This document shows positions 17,398 to 25,807 of a stretch of DNA of 64,000 bases, one piece after another. Origin of the DNA: Haloarcula taiwanensis. GTDB lineage: Archaea > Halobacteriota > Halobacteria > Halobacteriales > Haloarculaceae. The position numbers and the translations under genes were made by a program. The notes below the pieces were generated by a model that made no database searches, was not told where the DNA came from, and saw only the letters and a list, made by a program, of their open reading frames with translations. The stretch is taken from assembly GCA_002844335.1 (NCBI GenBank), contig CP019154.1, forward strand, positions 1,798,001-1,862,000, read 5' to 3'. The stretch's first letter is position 1. Every line of letters begins with the position of its first letter.

Positions 17398-18411
17398 TTA
17401 GCTCTCCTCCGAGAGATTCAATCCGGCAAACAGCCGCGCCGAGATCACTTGCTCGACGATGTCGACGAGGACGGTGTCGTCACTCGTGTAGTCGGCGAAG
17501 ATACCGAGTGGCACCTCGCCGCCGGCCATCTCGCGGTGTCCGCCTGCGCTCCCAACATCGCTCAGGGACTCGCTCAGCACGTCGCCGATGTTGACCCGGG
17601 AGTCGGTCGACCGGGCGCTGAGCTGGATAGCGTCTTCGACAATGCCGAAGACGATGGCTGTCTCGACGCCCTCAAGCGTCGCCAGATAGTCGGCCGCCTG
17701 CGGGAGTGCGTCCCGCTCCCCTGTCCGGCCGACGTGTGATATCAGCACCGACCCGCGGACCGTCCGGTTCTCGATTGCGTCGGCGATTGCATCGACGGTC
17801 GCGCCGCTGACAGACGGCGAGGAGAGCTGCCGCAACAGGCCAGAGTCGGCCGTGTCGGCCAGAAAGCCGGCCGCGCCGTACTCGTCCGGCGTCACGCCGC
17901 GCAGGAACCCCAGCGTCTCCCGCCGGATGGCAAACAGCAACGCTGTCGCCAGACGGTCATTGAGTTCGATGTCGAGGTCTCGGAGGTACTCGGTCAGTAT
18001 CGTCGCCGTCGCTCCGATCTCTTCCCGGTGGTCGACGAACGTGGCCGCGATATCCTCGGCTGGGTGATGGTCGATGACGATGTCAACCGAGACATCTTCG
18101 GGGACCCGGTTGTTCGACCCCGGAACAGAGTGGTCAACGAAGGCGAGCAGCTCCGAAGACTCGCGGTCGGTCACGTCGGCCGGGTCGAACTCCCGGAGGT
18201 CCATCTCCAGCAGATTGACGAACGAGCGGTTCTGCTGGTGTGAAATCTCCCCGCTGTAGAGGATTCGCCGTTCGTCGATGCCGATGGCGGCCGCGATGCG
18301 ACCGAGCGCGAGCGCGCTGGCAAGACAGTCGGGATCGGGGTTGTTGTGACAGACGATAGTGAGTGAGTCGGCTTTTCCAAGCAGATTTTCGAGTTCCGTT
18401 GCAGGGCGCAT
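17398..18411 (-). CDS. DHH-family phosphoesterase (NrnA-like)
   Basis: A 337-residue DHH/DHHA1 protein. Visible motifs: VCHNNPDPDCLASALAL (motif I variant), LLAFVDHSVPG, DIVIDHHPAE (the DHH), and the C-terminal DHHA1 GSAGGHREMAGGEVPLG. These bind two metals and hydrolyse phosphodiester bonds of short oligonucleotides or pAp. It converges with the aCPSF1 gene, 8 bases apart. A pairing with the RNA-end nuclease (oligo-RNA clean-up) is attractive but only inferred from position. It could instead be a more specialised nucleotide phosphatase, as haloarchaea carry several paralogues. Confidence 0.88.
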   Translation of the reverse strand: MRPATELENLLGKADSLTIVCHNNPDPDCLASALALGRIAAAIGIDERRILYSGEISHQQNRSFVNLLEMDLREFDPADVTDRESSELLAFVDHSVPGSNNRVPEDVSVDIVIDHHPAEDIAATFVDHREEIGATATILTEYLRDLDIELNDRLATALLFAIRRETLGFLRGVTPDEYGAAGFLADTADSGLLRQLSSPSVSGATVDAIADAIENRTVRGSVLISHVGRTGERDALPQAADYLATLEGVETAIVFGIVEDAIQLSARSTDSRVNIGDVLSESLSDVGSAGGHREMAGGEVPLGIFADYTSDDTVLVDIVEQVISARLFAGLNLSEES

Positions 18412-18534
18412 CTATCAGTTGCCCCTTCGACCTCCTGATACAAGCGTGTGGGGGCCGGCAGACACGCAGTGTATAGAAGCCAAGAACAGCCGGAAAGCCA
18501 CGGTTGGCGGCCCTCGCGGGACGCGCTGCAATGC

Positions 18535-19620
18535 TCACGACCGGGCGCGCAGTTGCTGGACGAGAACGCCGAGGACGAGTGCGAGACCGAGGTTGACGAG
18601 CACACCGAAGACACCGATAGCCGCGACAGCTGCCAAGTCGTCCGTTCTGGAAACCCCGGTCCAGCCCAACTGGAGCGCGATCAGTACCAGAATGACCCCG
18701 AGAAGCGCCGTCGGGTAGGCCGCGATGACACCGACAGCGAGGAACGCGGTCAGCACGTAGCCCGCGCCGAGTATCAGATTGGCACCGGGCGTTCTGGCCC
18801 CGAAAGCGTACTTCCCGGCGACGCCGCCACTCCCGTGACACATCGGAAACGCGCCGAAAGGAACCGCGACCAGATTCATCAGCCCCATGCTGTTCGAGAG
18901 CTGGTCCGCGGATACGTCCTGGTCGAAATAATCGGCGAGCAGGACCGACGTGGCGAGGGCGGCGTTACCGACCGTGACCGCGACCTGAGCGAGGATAGCC
19001 TCTACCGTCTGCACCGACAGTGTCATCGTCGGGAGCATAAACATGGCGTCAACCGCTGGAACGGCCGGCGTCGGAACCCCGGTCTCCACGAGAGCGATGG
19101 CCGCTCCAAAGACGAAGACGGCGAAGGCGCTCTGCCCGCTGTAGCCGACCACCGCAAGGACAGCGACGATACCGGCGGCGACGGCCACGAGCTTCGGGTC
19201 GTCGAGTCCGAGACCGACGCCGGTCTCCAGCAGGACCAGCGCGACACCGAGTTGTACCCCACGAACAACAGTGTCATCGACGTACTGGTTGACAGTTTCG
19301 AGCGACTGTGTGGTGCCAAGCGCGAGTAAAAGCACTGCCAACAGGAGCCCTGCGACGACGAGTTCCCCGGTCGAAATGGTCCCGGCGATGACCAGCGCGG
19401 CGAAAGCCTTCATCGGCTCGACCGATATCGGAGCACCGTAGTACAGCCCCCAGACGACCTGAAACACGCCGAACCAGACGAGCATGACTGGGAGCGAAAG
19501 CTCTGTCAGCACGGCGACAGCCACGACAACCGGGAGCACCGTCGCAGAGTCCCCGACTGCTCCGGTCAGTTCGGTCCACGACAGCGAAACCGTCGTCCGG
19601 TCGCGGAACCGGAAACTCAT
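18535..19620 (-). CDS. MOT1-type molybdate/sulfate transporter
   Basis: A 361-residue membrane protein of about ten helices. It carries the two MOT1 family signatures: YYGAPISVEPMKAFAAL (P-x-x-V-x-P-M-K) near residue 70, and FGAFPMCHGSGGVAGKYAFG near residue 260, preceded by NAALATSVLLADYF. MOT1 proteins are high-affinity molybdate carriers in the SulP superfamily. The location next to moaA, yqeC and mobA strongly supports molybdate (or tungstate) as substrate. It reads in the same direction as moaA, whose stop lies 51 bases upstream of this gene's start. Confidence 0.9.
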   Translation of the reverse strand: MSFRFRDRTTVSLSWTELTGAVGDSATVLPVVVAVAVLTELSLPVMLVWFGVFQVVWGLYYGAPISVEPMKAFAALVIAGTISTGELVVAGLLLAVLLLALGTTQSLETVNQYVDDTVVRGVQLGVALVLLETGVGLGLDDPKLVAVAAGIVAVLAVVGYSGQSAFAVFVFGAAIALVETGVPTPAVPAVDAMFMLPTMTLSVQTVEAILAQVAVTVGNAALATSVLLADYFDQDVSADQLSNSMGLMNLVAVPFGAFPMCHGSGGVAGKYAFGARTPGANLILGAGYVLTAFLAVGVIAAYPTALLGVILVLIALQLGWTGVSRTDDLAAVAAIGVFGVLVNLGLALVLGVLVQQLRARS

Positions 19621-19671
19621 GACGGTTGGTACCGACGGCGAAACAGTGAGCGTACCGGCCCGCGGCGGCCG

Positions 19672-20754
19672 CTACTCCGAGTACTCGTAGGGCGCACGGT
19701 CCCCGTCAGTGTCGATGTACGCCTCGTTTATCTCCCACTCGCCGTCCTCTGTTTCAACCATGTACTCGCCGTAGTAGGGGACGCGGGTGTCGACTGTCTC
19801 GCGGAACGCGGCGCGCATCGACTCCTTGGTCGTGCCGATGTCGCGCAGGTCGTCGTTGCGGTTCAGACAGCCCTTGAGATACCCGTCGTGGGTGAGCCGG
19901 ACGCGGTGGCAGTTCGCACAGAAGTTCTCGTTGCCGACGGGGTCGACGATTTCGACCATCCCGCTGTTGTGGTTGTTGACCGGCTCCGTCCGAACGCCGC
20001 CGTCGGACGCGGCCAGCGATGTGGTCGCGCCGCTACTTTCGACCGCCGCGTCACTGCTGTGCATCCAGTAGCGCTTGCGGTCGTGCATCTCCCGGTGTTC
20101 GACCTTGTCGGCGCGGTCTTCCAACCAGTCGTGGACGCGGTCGATGTCGATGGCCCACTCCGGGTGGCCAGCCAGCTCGGGCATGTACTCGATGAGTTGG
20201 AGCTGGAGGCCGGGGTTCTCGGCGACGTGGTCGACCATCTTCGGAACGTAGCCCGCGGTCGGCTCGAAGACGACCATATTGAGCTTCACCGGGGCGAGGC
20301 CGGCGTCCAGCGCCGCTTCGACGCCTTCGAGAACGCGGTCGTAGGCCCCGCTCTGTGTCAGTTCGGCGAAGGCCTCGCTATCGAGGGCGTCCTGCGAGAC
20401 GTTGACTCGCTCGAGTCCGGCGTCGACGAGGTCCGGGGCGCGTCCGGGGAGGAAGGTGCCGTTGGTCGTCATCGACACCTCCATCTCGTCGGGGGCGCGG
20501 CGGACAATCGCTTCGAGGTCTTCCCGAAGCATCGGCTCCCCGCCGGTGAACTTCACCGAGTCGACCCCGAATTCGGCGGCGACTTCGAGGAAGGCCACGA
20601 TGGTGTCGGCAGTGAGTTCGTCGTCCTGTGCCTCCATCGGGCCCCGTGTGTCGCCCAGCCCCTCGTTGTGGCAGTAGACGCAGTCGAAGTTACACCGGTC
20701 GGTGAGGGAGACGCGGACACCGGAGACCTCGCGACCGAAGTCGTCTTCGAGCAT
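19672..20754 (-). CDS. moaA: GTP 3',8-cyclase MoaA
   Basis: A 360-residue radical SAM enzyme for the first step of molybdopterin synthesis. The N-terminal SAM cluster motif is CNFDCVYC (Cys 21, 25, 28), followed by [13 protein letters not shown] (the GGEP SAM-binding segment). The C-terminal [4Fe-4S] ligands appear as [19 protein letters not shown]. Compared with bacterial MoaA there is a Ser/Ala-rich, low-complexity insert of about 30 residues (starting [11 protein letters not shown]) before the C-terminal cluster, and I see no C-terminal Gly-Gly. It heads the leftward molybdenum unit with MOT1 downstream, and reads divergently from yqeC across 106 bases. Confidence 0.95.
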   Translation of the reverse strand: MLEDDFGREVSGVRVSLTDRCNFDCVYCHNEGLGDTRGPMEAQDDELTADTIVAFLEVAAEFGVDSVKFTGGEPMLREDLEAIVRRAPDEMEVSMTTNGTFLPGRAPDLVDAGLERVNVSQDALDSEAFAELTQSGAYDRVLEGVEAALDAGLAPVKLNMVVFEPTAGYVPKMVDHVAENPGLQLQLIEYMPELAGHPEWAIDIDRVHDWLEDRADKVEHREMHDRKRYWMHSSDAAVESSGATTSLAASDGGVRTEPVNNHNSGMVEIVDPVGNENFCANCHRVRLTHDGYLKGCLNRNDDLRDIGTTKESMRAAFRETVDTRVPYYGEYMVETEDGEWEINEAYIDTDGDRAPYEYSE

Positions 20755-20860
20755 ATCCTTGCTAACTGTTCACAGCACAGCCTATTAAATGGCGTGACTG
20801 TTCCGGTTCCGTCGTCGGACACGGGGTAACGATTAACCAGACCACCGCCCTGCACTGCGT

Positions 20861-21580
20861 ATGGACATCGTCGACGCGCTGGACGGGCGACATGGGACCA
20901 CCTGCTTCGTCGGCGCTGGGGGGAAGAAGACGACGATGGCAACGCTCGCAGCGCGACTGGAGCAGGCAGTCGTCACCGCGACGGTTCGGATACCCATCTT
21001 CGACGGCTGGGTCGCGGACGTTGTCGTGACTGAGAGCCCCCGATCAGCCATCGACACGGCGTCTGCGTGGCCGCTGGGCGTCGTCCCGGCACAGGAGCGA
21101 CCGGACCGCTACCGCGGCTACGACCCGGAAACCGTCGCCGACCTGGCTGACATCGCGTCCCCGATTCTGGTGAAAGCTGACGGCGCGCGGATGCGGGAAT
21201 TCAAGGCGCCGAGCGACCGCGAGCCACAGCTCCCCGCGACGGCATCGACGGTCGTCCCCATCGCGAGCGCACACGTCGTCGGCGAACCGCTGACGGACGA
21301 CATTGTCCATCGGGTCGACGAGGTGGCCACAATCACAGGGCGTGCCCCCGGCGACGAGATTCGACCGAGAGATGTCGCCGCGGTGCTCGCCAGCGGCCGC
21401 GGCGGGCTGAAAGACGTGCCAGCCGACGCGACCGCGATTCCGCTGCTCAACATGGTCGACGACGAGCGACTCGAAACGAACGCGCGGGCTGTCGCCGAGG
21501 CGATTCACGACCGCGCCGACGTGCCACGCGTGGTGCTCGCGGAAATGCGAGCCGACGATCCACTGGTGGCAGTCGTCTGA
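20861..21580 (+). CDS. yqeC: YqeC-like selenium/molybdenum hydroxylase accessory protein
   Basis: A 239-residue protein with an N-terminal P-loop-like segment FVGAGGKKTTMATLAARL (GxGGKKTT, the YqeC signature) followed by VTATVRIPIF, and a mid-region ILVKADGARMREFKAP and EPQLPATASTVVPIAS typical of the family. YqeC is linked by gene context to selenium-dependent molybdenum hydroxylases in bacteria. In this window the context is molybdenum cofactor synthesis and no selenocysteine gene or Sec codon is visible, so it more likely helps mature a Mo enzyme without selenium. It converges with mobA. Confidence 0.85.
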   Translation: MDIVDALDGRHGTTCFVGAGGKKTTMATLAARLEQAVVTATVRIPIFDGWVADVVVTESPRSAIDTASAWPLGVVPAQERPDRYRGYDPETVADLADIASPILVKADGARMREFKAPSDREPQLPATASTVVPIASAHVVGEPLTDDIVHRVDEVATITGRAPGDEIRPRDVAAVLASGRGGLKDVPADATAIPLLNMVDDERLETNARAVAEAIHDRADVPRVVLAEMRADDPLVAVV

Positions 21581-21607
21581 GAGCGAGCCGACGCCGGCCC
21601 CGTTCGT

Positions 21608-22213
21608 TCAAAACCGCTCGGCCGCGGCCTCGAACTCCTCGCGGGTGTTGAGGTTCTCGAACGTCTCCAGCGTGGTGTGTTCGAGCACGGCTTCGCGCTC
21701 AACGACGACGTAATCGAGGTCGAACAGCGGTTCGACGACCTTGTGCTCGCCGCGCTCCAGCGCTCGCCGGCAGGCGTCGTGCATCGCGTCCGCGTGATAC
21801 ACTGCCTGCGTCGTCTGAAACCACTCGTCCGGGCGCGGAACTGCGGCCTCGTGGGACGCCGCCTGCTCGAACAGGTAGTCGACGAATGTCGGATCGACAA
21901 AGGGCATATCGCAGGCCACCACGGCGGCGTACTCGCTGTCGACGGCCTCCAGCCCGGTCGCGATGCCCGCCATCGGCCCCTGGTCGGGGTCCGCATCGAG
22001 CGCGAACGTCGGGTCGAGGGCGTGGCCTGACAGCGCGGCGTCGATGGCCTCGACCTGGTCCTCGCGGCAGTTCACGACGAGCTCGTCGACGACCTGACCC
22101 AGTCGGTCGGCGACGCGGCGAATCATCGGCGTGCCAGCGAGGTCGGCGACGGCCTTGTCGCTGTCGCCGAACCGCGTCGACCGGCCGCCAGCGACGATAG
22201 TGCCTGCGCGCAT
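21608..22213 (-). CDS. mobA: molybdenum cofactor guanylyltransferase MobA
   Basis: A 201-residue nucleotidyltransferase: TIVAGGRSTRFGDSDKAVAD (the LAGGxSxRxGxDK GTP loop), then GPMAGIATGL and AAVVACDMPFVDPTFVDYL (metal-binding CDMPF). It attaches GMP to Mo-molybdopterin, making the dinucleotide cofactor used by DMSO-reductase-family enzymes. The formate dehydrogenase downstream in this window is such an enzyme, so the two fit together functionally. It reads divergently from the aldehyde oxidoreductase homologue (86-base gap) and converges with yqeC. Confidence 0.93.
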   Translation of the reverse strand: MRAGTIVAGGRSTRFGDSDKAVADLAGTPMIRRVADRLGQVVDELVVNCREDQVEAIDAALSGHALDPTFALDADPDQGPMAGIATGLEAVDSEYAAVVACDMPFVDPTFVDYLFEQAASHEAAVPRPDEWFQTTQAVYHADAMHDACRRALERGEHKVVEPLFDLDYVVVEREAVLEHTTLETFENLNTREEFEAAAERF

Positions 22214-22302
22214 ACCCTGCCTTCTCGGCTCTGGCAGAAAGGCGCTTCGTGCATGGCTGGTGGGGATAATCCTTTAGTCGACAGACGGAGGAGTGAGGTA
22301 TG

Positions 22303-24072
22303 ATGACAGTAGCCAACCGGGACCGGATGCTCCACGTCGACCTGTCGTCGGCGTCAGTCGAAAGCCGTCCGGTCCCAGAGGGTTGGCGTCGCCAGTTCGT
22401 GGGCGGCAAGGGACTCGGCGCTCGGTACCTGTACGACGAACTCGACGCCGGCACCGACCCGCTTGGCCCCGAGAACCTCCTGTTGTTCATGCTCGGGCCG
22501 GTATCGGGGCTGTTGCCGGGTGAGACGAGATATGCCGCAGTCACGAAGTCGCCCCTGACCGGCGGCTTCCTCGACTCGTACGCGGGCGGGACGTTTCCGG
22601 ACACGCTAGCCGGCGCGCTGCGGAACCACATCGGGATTCTGGTCACCGGGCGCGCGCCGGAGCCGGTCACACTTGTCGTGGAGGACGACGGCGCGACGGT
22701 CGAACCCGCCGAGACGTGGGGACAGGACACAGCCGAAACTGACGCGGCGTTCCCCGAGGCCGCAGTGGCGTGTATCGGGCCGGCCGGCGAGCAGGGCGTC
22801 GCATTCGCCACCATCGCCTCCGACGGCGGCGAACACCACGCCGGGCGAGGCGGTGCCGGGGCGGTGATGGGCGCAAAACGGCTGAAAGCCGTCGTCGTTC
22901 GCGGCGACCCGCCGACGGACCTCGCGGAGTTACGGGAACGGTACGCAAAGCGGTACCGCGAGGGCGACACCGGCCAGTGGCTACAGGCCAGCGGGACCGT
23001 CGAGACGGTCGATTTCGCCAACGAGGTCGGCGCGCTCTCGACGCGCGGCTGGGAGGACGGCCAGTTCGAGGGCGCCGACGGCGTCGGCATCGAGGCCGTC
23101 CAGGAACTCGCCGCAGGCCGGGAGTACGACGACGAGGGTAGCCCCGGCGGCTTCCGCGTCCAGACCGAAGACGGCGAGACCATCCCGCGCGGCGCGACAG
23201 CGATGAGTCTCGGGGCCGGGCTCGGCATCGACGACTTCGATGCCGTGGCGGCGCTGGGCGAGACCTGCAACCGGCTGGGGCTCGACCTCATCAGCGCCGG
23301 GAGCGCCGTCGCGTGGGCCATCAAGGCCGGCGATGCCGGCCTGCTCGACCGCTCGCTCGAGTACGGAAGTCCCGACGATGCGCAGGCGCTCCTCGAAGAG
23401 ATTGTCGCGCGGGAGACAGCGCTCGGCGACGCTCTGGCCGACGGTGTCGATGCGGCTTCAGACCGTCTGGGCGGAGCCGACCTCCTGCCGACGGTCAAGG
23501 CCATGGAACTGCCCGCCTACGACCCCCGCGGCGCGCGGAGCATGGCGCTGGCGTACGCGACCAGCGACCGCGGGGCCTGCCACCGGCGGGCGCTCCCCAT
23601 CGAGCGGGAGGCCTTCGACGGCGACTGGAGCCCCGAGCGGGCGGCCGCAGCCGTCATTCGCGAACAGGACCAGCGCTCGGCACTGTGGTGTCTCATCGTC
23701 GACGACTTCGTCGGCGACGCCTTCGACGACCTCGGCGCGGAGTGGCTCGACGCTATCGGCCTCGACACGGACGACGACCTCGCGACGGTCGGTGAGCGCG
23801 TCTGGACACTCACTCGCCTGTTCAATGTCCGCGAGGGCGTCTCGCGGGCCGACGACGAACTCCCGGCAAAGCTACAGGAACCGCTCGATTCGGGACCGAA
23901 CGCGGGCGCGGCGGTCGACGCCGAGTCTTTCGACGCGATGCTCGACGCCTACTACGGCCAGCGCGGCTGGGACGCCGACGGCCGGCCCACCCGCGAGACG
24001 ATAGAGCGACTGGGCCTCACGGACCCACTCGACCCGTCGACGCTCCCGGCAGGCAGGACACTCGGAGAATGA
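22303..24072 (+). CDS. aldehyde:ferredoxin oxidoreductase family protein lacking N-terminal cluster cysteines
   Basis: A 589-residue AOR family protein. Domain 1 is well kept: MLHVDLSSASVESRPVP, FVGGKGLGARYLYDEL, LMLGPVSGL-like FMLGPVSGLLPG, KSPLTGGFLDSYAGG and the molybdopterin-binding HAGRGGAGAVMGAKRLKAV. The region that normally holds C-x2-C-x3-C of the [4Fe-4S] cluster (residues about 270-290) reads LAAGREYDDEGSPGGFRV with no cysteine; a later Cys in ALWCLIVDD is where the fourth ligand might fall. The cluster is therefore probably absent or rebuilt, and ferredoxin transfer would be affected. It is encoded next to mobA and coupled (ATGA) to the acidic gene downstream. Assigning an aldehyde as substrate is not safe. 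Confidence 0.85.
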   Translation: MTVANRDRMLHVDLSSASVESRPVPEGWRRQFVGGKGLGARYLYDELDAGTDPLGPENLLLFMLGPVSGLLPGETRYAAVTKSPLTGGFLDSYAGGTFPDTLAGALRNHIGILVTGRAPEPVTLVVEDDGATVEPAETWGQDTAETDAAFPEAAVACIGPAGEQGVAFATIASDGGEHHAGRGGAGAVMGAKRLKAVVVRGDPPTDLAELRERYAKRYREGDTGQWLQASGTVETVDFANEVGALSTRGWEDGQFEGADGVGIEAVQELAAGREYDDEGSPGGFRVQTEDGETIPRGATAMSLGAGLGIDDFDAVAALGETCNRLGLDLISAGSAVAWAIKAGDAGLLDRSLEYGSPDDAQALLEEIVARETALGDALADGVDAASDRLGGADLLPTVKAMELPAYDPRGARSMALAYATSDRGACHRRALPIEREAFDGDWSPERAAAAVIREQDQRSALWCLIVDDFVGDAFDDLGAEWLDAIGLDTDDDLATVGERVWTLTRLFNVREGVSRADDELPAKLQEPLDSGPNAGAAVDAESFDAMLDAYYGQRGWDADGRPTRETIERLGLTDPLDPSTLPAGRTLGE

Positions 24073-24800
24073 CAGACCAGATAGACCTCGACGACCTCGA
24101 CGTACAGGACGACGAAGAGACGCCGAACCGGGGCGACTGGTTCTGGAGCGGGGAGGGCGAACCCGAGGACGAACCGGTGCCAGCCGGGGACGGGGCGGCA
24201 TCGGCTGACGACGCCACGGACGCGAGCGCAGACGCGGACAGCGAATCGGCCGACAGCCCGGGCGGCCAGCCGGTCCCTCACGTCCCGCGGGAGAACAAGG
24301 ACAAGCCGGTCGGCATCCCGACGGACAGCGGCGGCGCGGGCGGCGCGGCCGCGGCCGACACCGACTCAGCCTCGAATGTCGCCGAGGACCCGGACGCTGG
24401 CGAGGAGGCCGTCGAAGCGAGCGGTCCGCACGGCGGCGGCATCGACGACATGACGATGGCCGTGACCTACGACGCGGCCCGGCAGTTCGCCGACCCGCAA
24501 CTGGTGTTCCGTGAGGCGCGGGGATGGGCCGACTGGGTCGGTATCGTCGGCGACGTCGACGCCTTCGTCATCAACAAGTTCCAGCGCGACCACGGCATCG
24601 ACGCCGACTTCTTCAGCGGCGCGGGCCAGGAGCCGGCCGAGCGCCTCGCCGACATCGACGAGCACTCGATGTTCTACGCCGAGCGGATGGTCCTGGTCGG
24701 CCGCCCGGACGACGAACCCGTCGCCGAGCGGGCCGGCTGGGAGTTCGTTCCGCTCGCCGACGCCGCAGAGAAAGCGGACTGGGACCTCGTCGACGGGTAA
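24069..24800 (+). CDS. acidic protein with C-terminal globular domain, coupled to the AOR homologue
   Basis: A 243-residue protein. Residues 1 to about 125 are low-complexity and Asp/Glu/Ala/Gly-rich, and look disordered. The C-terminal 115 residues look folded: DDMTMAVTYDAARQFADP, ARGWADWVGIVGDV, INKFQRDHGIDADFF and EHSMFYAERMVLVGRPDD. It resembles an uncharacterised haloarchaeal domain (DUF7124-like). The start ATG overlaps the AOR homologue's stop, so the two proteins are probably made together and may interact. No cysteine or metal motif is visible, so it is not an obvious replacement electron carrier. Confidence 0.65.
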   Translation: MTDQIDLDDLDVQDDEETPNRGDWFWSGEGEPEDEPVPAGDGAASADDATDASADADSESADSPGGQPVPHVPRENKDKPVGIPTDSGGAGGAAAADTDSASNVAEDPDAGEEAVEASGPHGGGIDDMTMAVTYDAARQFADPQLVFREARGWADWVGIVGDVDAFVINKFQRDHGIDADFFSGAGQEPAERLADIDEHSMFYAERMVLVGRPDDEPVAERAGWEFVPLADAAEKADWDLVDG

Positions 24801-24847
24801 CGCCGTATTTTATAATGCTTGCTGGTCATTGTCATACACGAACAACA

Positions 24848-25114
24848 ATGACACTTCGAACCGCGATCCAGCAGTCGAAGATACTCACGTTCGTGGTACT
24901 GGGAGCCTTCGTCTGGCTCTTACTGACACTGTTCGATGTCGCGTCGACCATCGACCTCGCGACCGGGACAACCTCATTCGTTGGCCAGAACGCGCTGGGC
25001 GGGGTCGCCGGGGTGCTCGTGTTGACCATCGTACTCGGGGCGCTCGTGGTCCTGTACTCCGAGATTACCGAGACGGACCCGGCTCCGCAGTCGTGGCCGC
25101 CATCCGAAGAATGA
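24848..25114 (+). CDS. two-helix membrane protein
   Basis: An 88-residue protein with two membrane helices (TFVVLGAFVWLLLTLFDVA and LGGVAGVLVLTIVLGALVVLY) and an acidic tail ending SWPPSEE. It starts at an ATG 48 bases after the preceding gene, behind an AT-rich TATTTTATAATG (24807-24818) at promoter distance, so it probably begins a new transcript. It overlaps the zinc-ribbon gene by 4 bases. It is a typical small haloarchaeal membrane protein of unknown role. Confidence 0.7.
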   Translation: MTLRTAIQQSKILTFVVLGAFVWLLLTLFDVASTIDLATGTTSFVGQNALGGVAGVLVLTIVLGALVVLYSEITETDPAPQSWPPSEE

Positions 25115-25254
25115 CCTACTACAGCTGCGAGGAATGCGGCCAGATGATAGACCTCTCGGCGTTCGAGGGGCAGCCGCGCCGGCAGGAGTGTCCGGTGTGT
25201 GAGGAGACGACGCTGTGGACGCCCGAGTTCGAGGGCGAGGGGGTGTCGTTTTGA
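25111..25254 (+). CDS. small zinc-ribbon protein
   Basis: A 47-residue protein with two CxxC knuckles: YSCEECGQM near the start and ECPVCEETTLW in the middle, which together form a zinc ribbon. The start ATG overlaps the stop of the membrane protein upstream (ATGA) and its own stop is shared with the start of the next frame. Such single-ribbon proteins are common in haloarchaea. The partner and role are unknown. Confidence 0.75.
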   Translation: MTYYSCEECGQMIDLSAFEGQPRRQECPVCEETTLWTPEFEGEGVSF

Positions 25255-25595
25255 CGCTCGCCTTCGAGGTGAGCGACCGGCTGTACGAGGCCGCCCAGGA
25301 GTGGGCCGACCGGCGGCTAGAGGACATTGACGAGGCGCTGGAGACCAAAGTCGAGCAGGCGCTGCTAGAGATTGAACACCTCGTTTCACAGTCCCACGAC
25401 GTGGTCTTCGAGGTCGACGGCCGCGAAATACGGTACGAACCGACCGAGGAACTGGCCGCGTTGCTCCGTCGACAGGCCGAAGAGAGCGGGATCGACGAGA
25501 GTGCCGTTCTGAAGATGCACGTCGACCTCTACGCCAACGCGTTCCTCGACGAGGTGACGGACGAGCAGAAACCGCCGGGGACGCCGTCTGAGTGA
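25251..25595 (+). CDS. conserved hypothetical protein, helical and acidic
   Basis: A 114-residue protein starting at a TTG that overlaps the zinc-ribbon stop (TTGA at 25251), or a 126-residue one starting at a GTG at 25215. The TTG is preferred because it continues the coupling pattern of this cluster and the family-like sequence starts at LTLAFEVSDRLYEAA. The protein is mostly helical and acidic (EWADRRLEDIDEALETKVEQAL, DESAVLKMHVDLYANAFL) with no motif I recognise. Confidence 0.6.
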   Translation: MTLAFEVSDRLYEAAQEWADRRLEDIDEALETKVEQALLEIEHLVSQSHDVVFEVDGREIRYEPTEELAALLRRQAEESGIDESAVLKMHVDLYANAFLDEVTDEQKPPGTPSE

Positions 25596-25639
25596 CGGCA
25601 CCAAAATTTAAGCCCAGTCACTGTGACAGTTGATACATA

Positions 25640-25768
25640 ATGGCACACGAACAAGGCGAGTGGAAACCCAAAGGTGCGACAGAGACGTTCAACGGCTTCG
25701 AGGTCTGGGACCACGGCGTCTGGCCGGCTGACGTGAACCAGAACGACACGACGAGCGACGAGGAGTAG
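25640..25768 (+). CDS. small conserved haloarchaeal protein
   Basis: A 42-residue frame starting MAHEQGEWKPKG, with aromatic-rich FEVWDHGVWPADV and an acidic tail TTSDEE. An AT-rich stretch (AAAATTTAAGCC, 25602-25613) lies about 27 bases upstream, which is the right place for a TATA box and points to a real leaderless or short-leader transcript. The sequence composition (three Trp in 42 residues) is not that of a shadow frame. The function is unknown. Confidence 0.6.
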   Translation: MAHEQGEWKPKGATETFNGFEVWDHGVWPADVNQNDTTSDEE

Positions 25769-25807
25769 CGGCGTCCGCCTTCAATTCTCACAGCTGATCA
25801 GCGGCGG

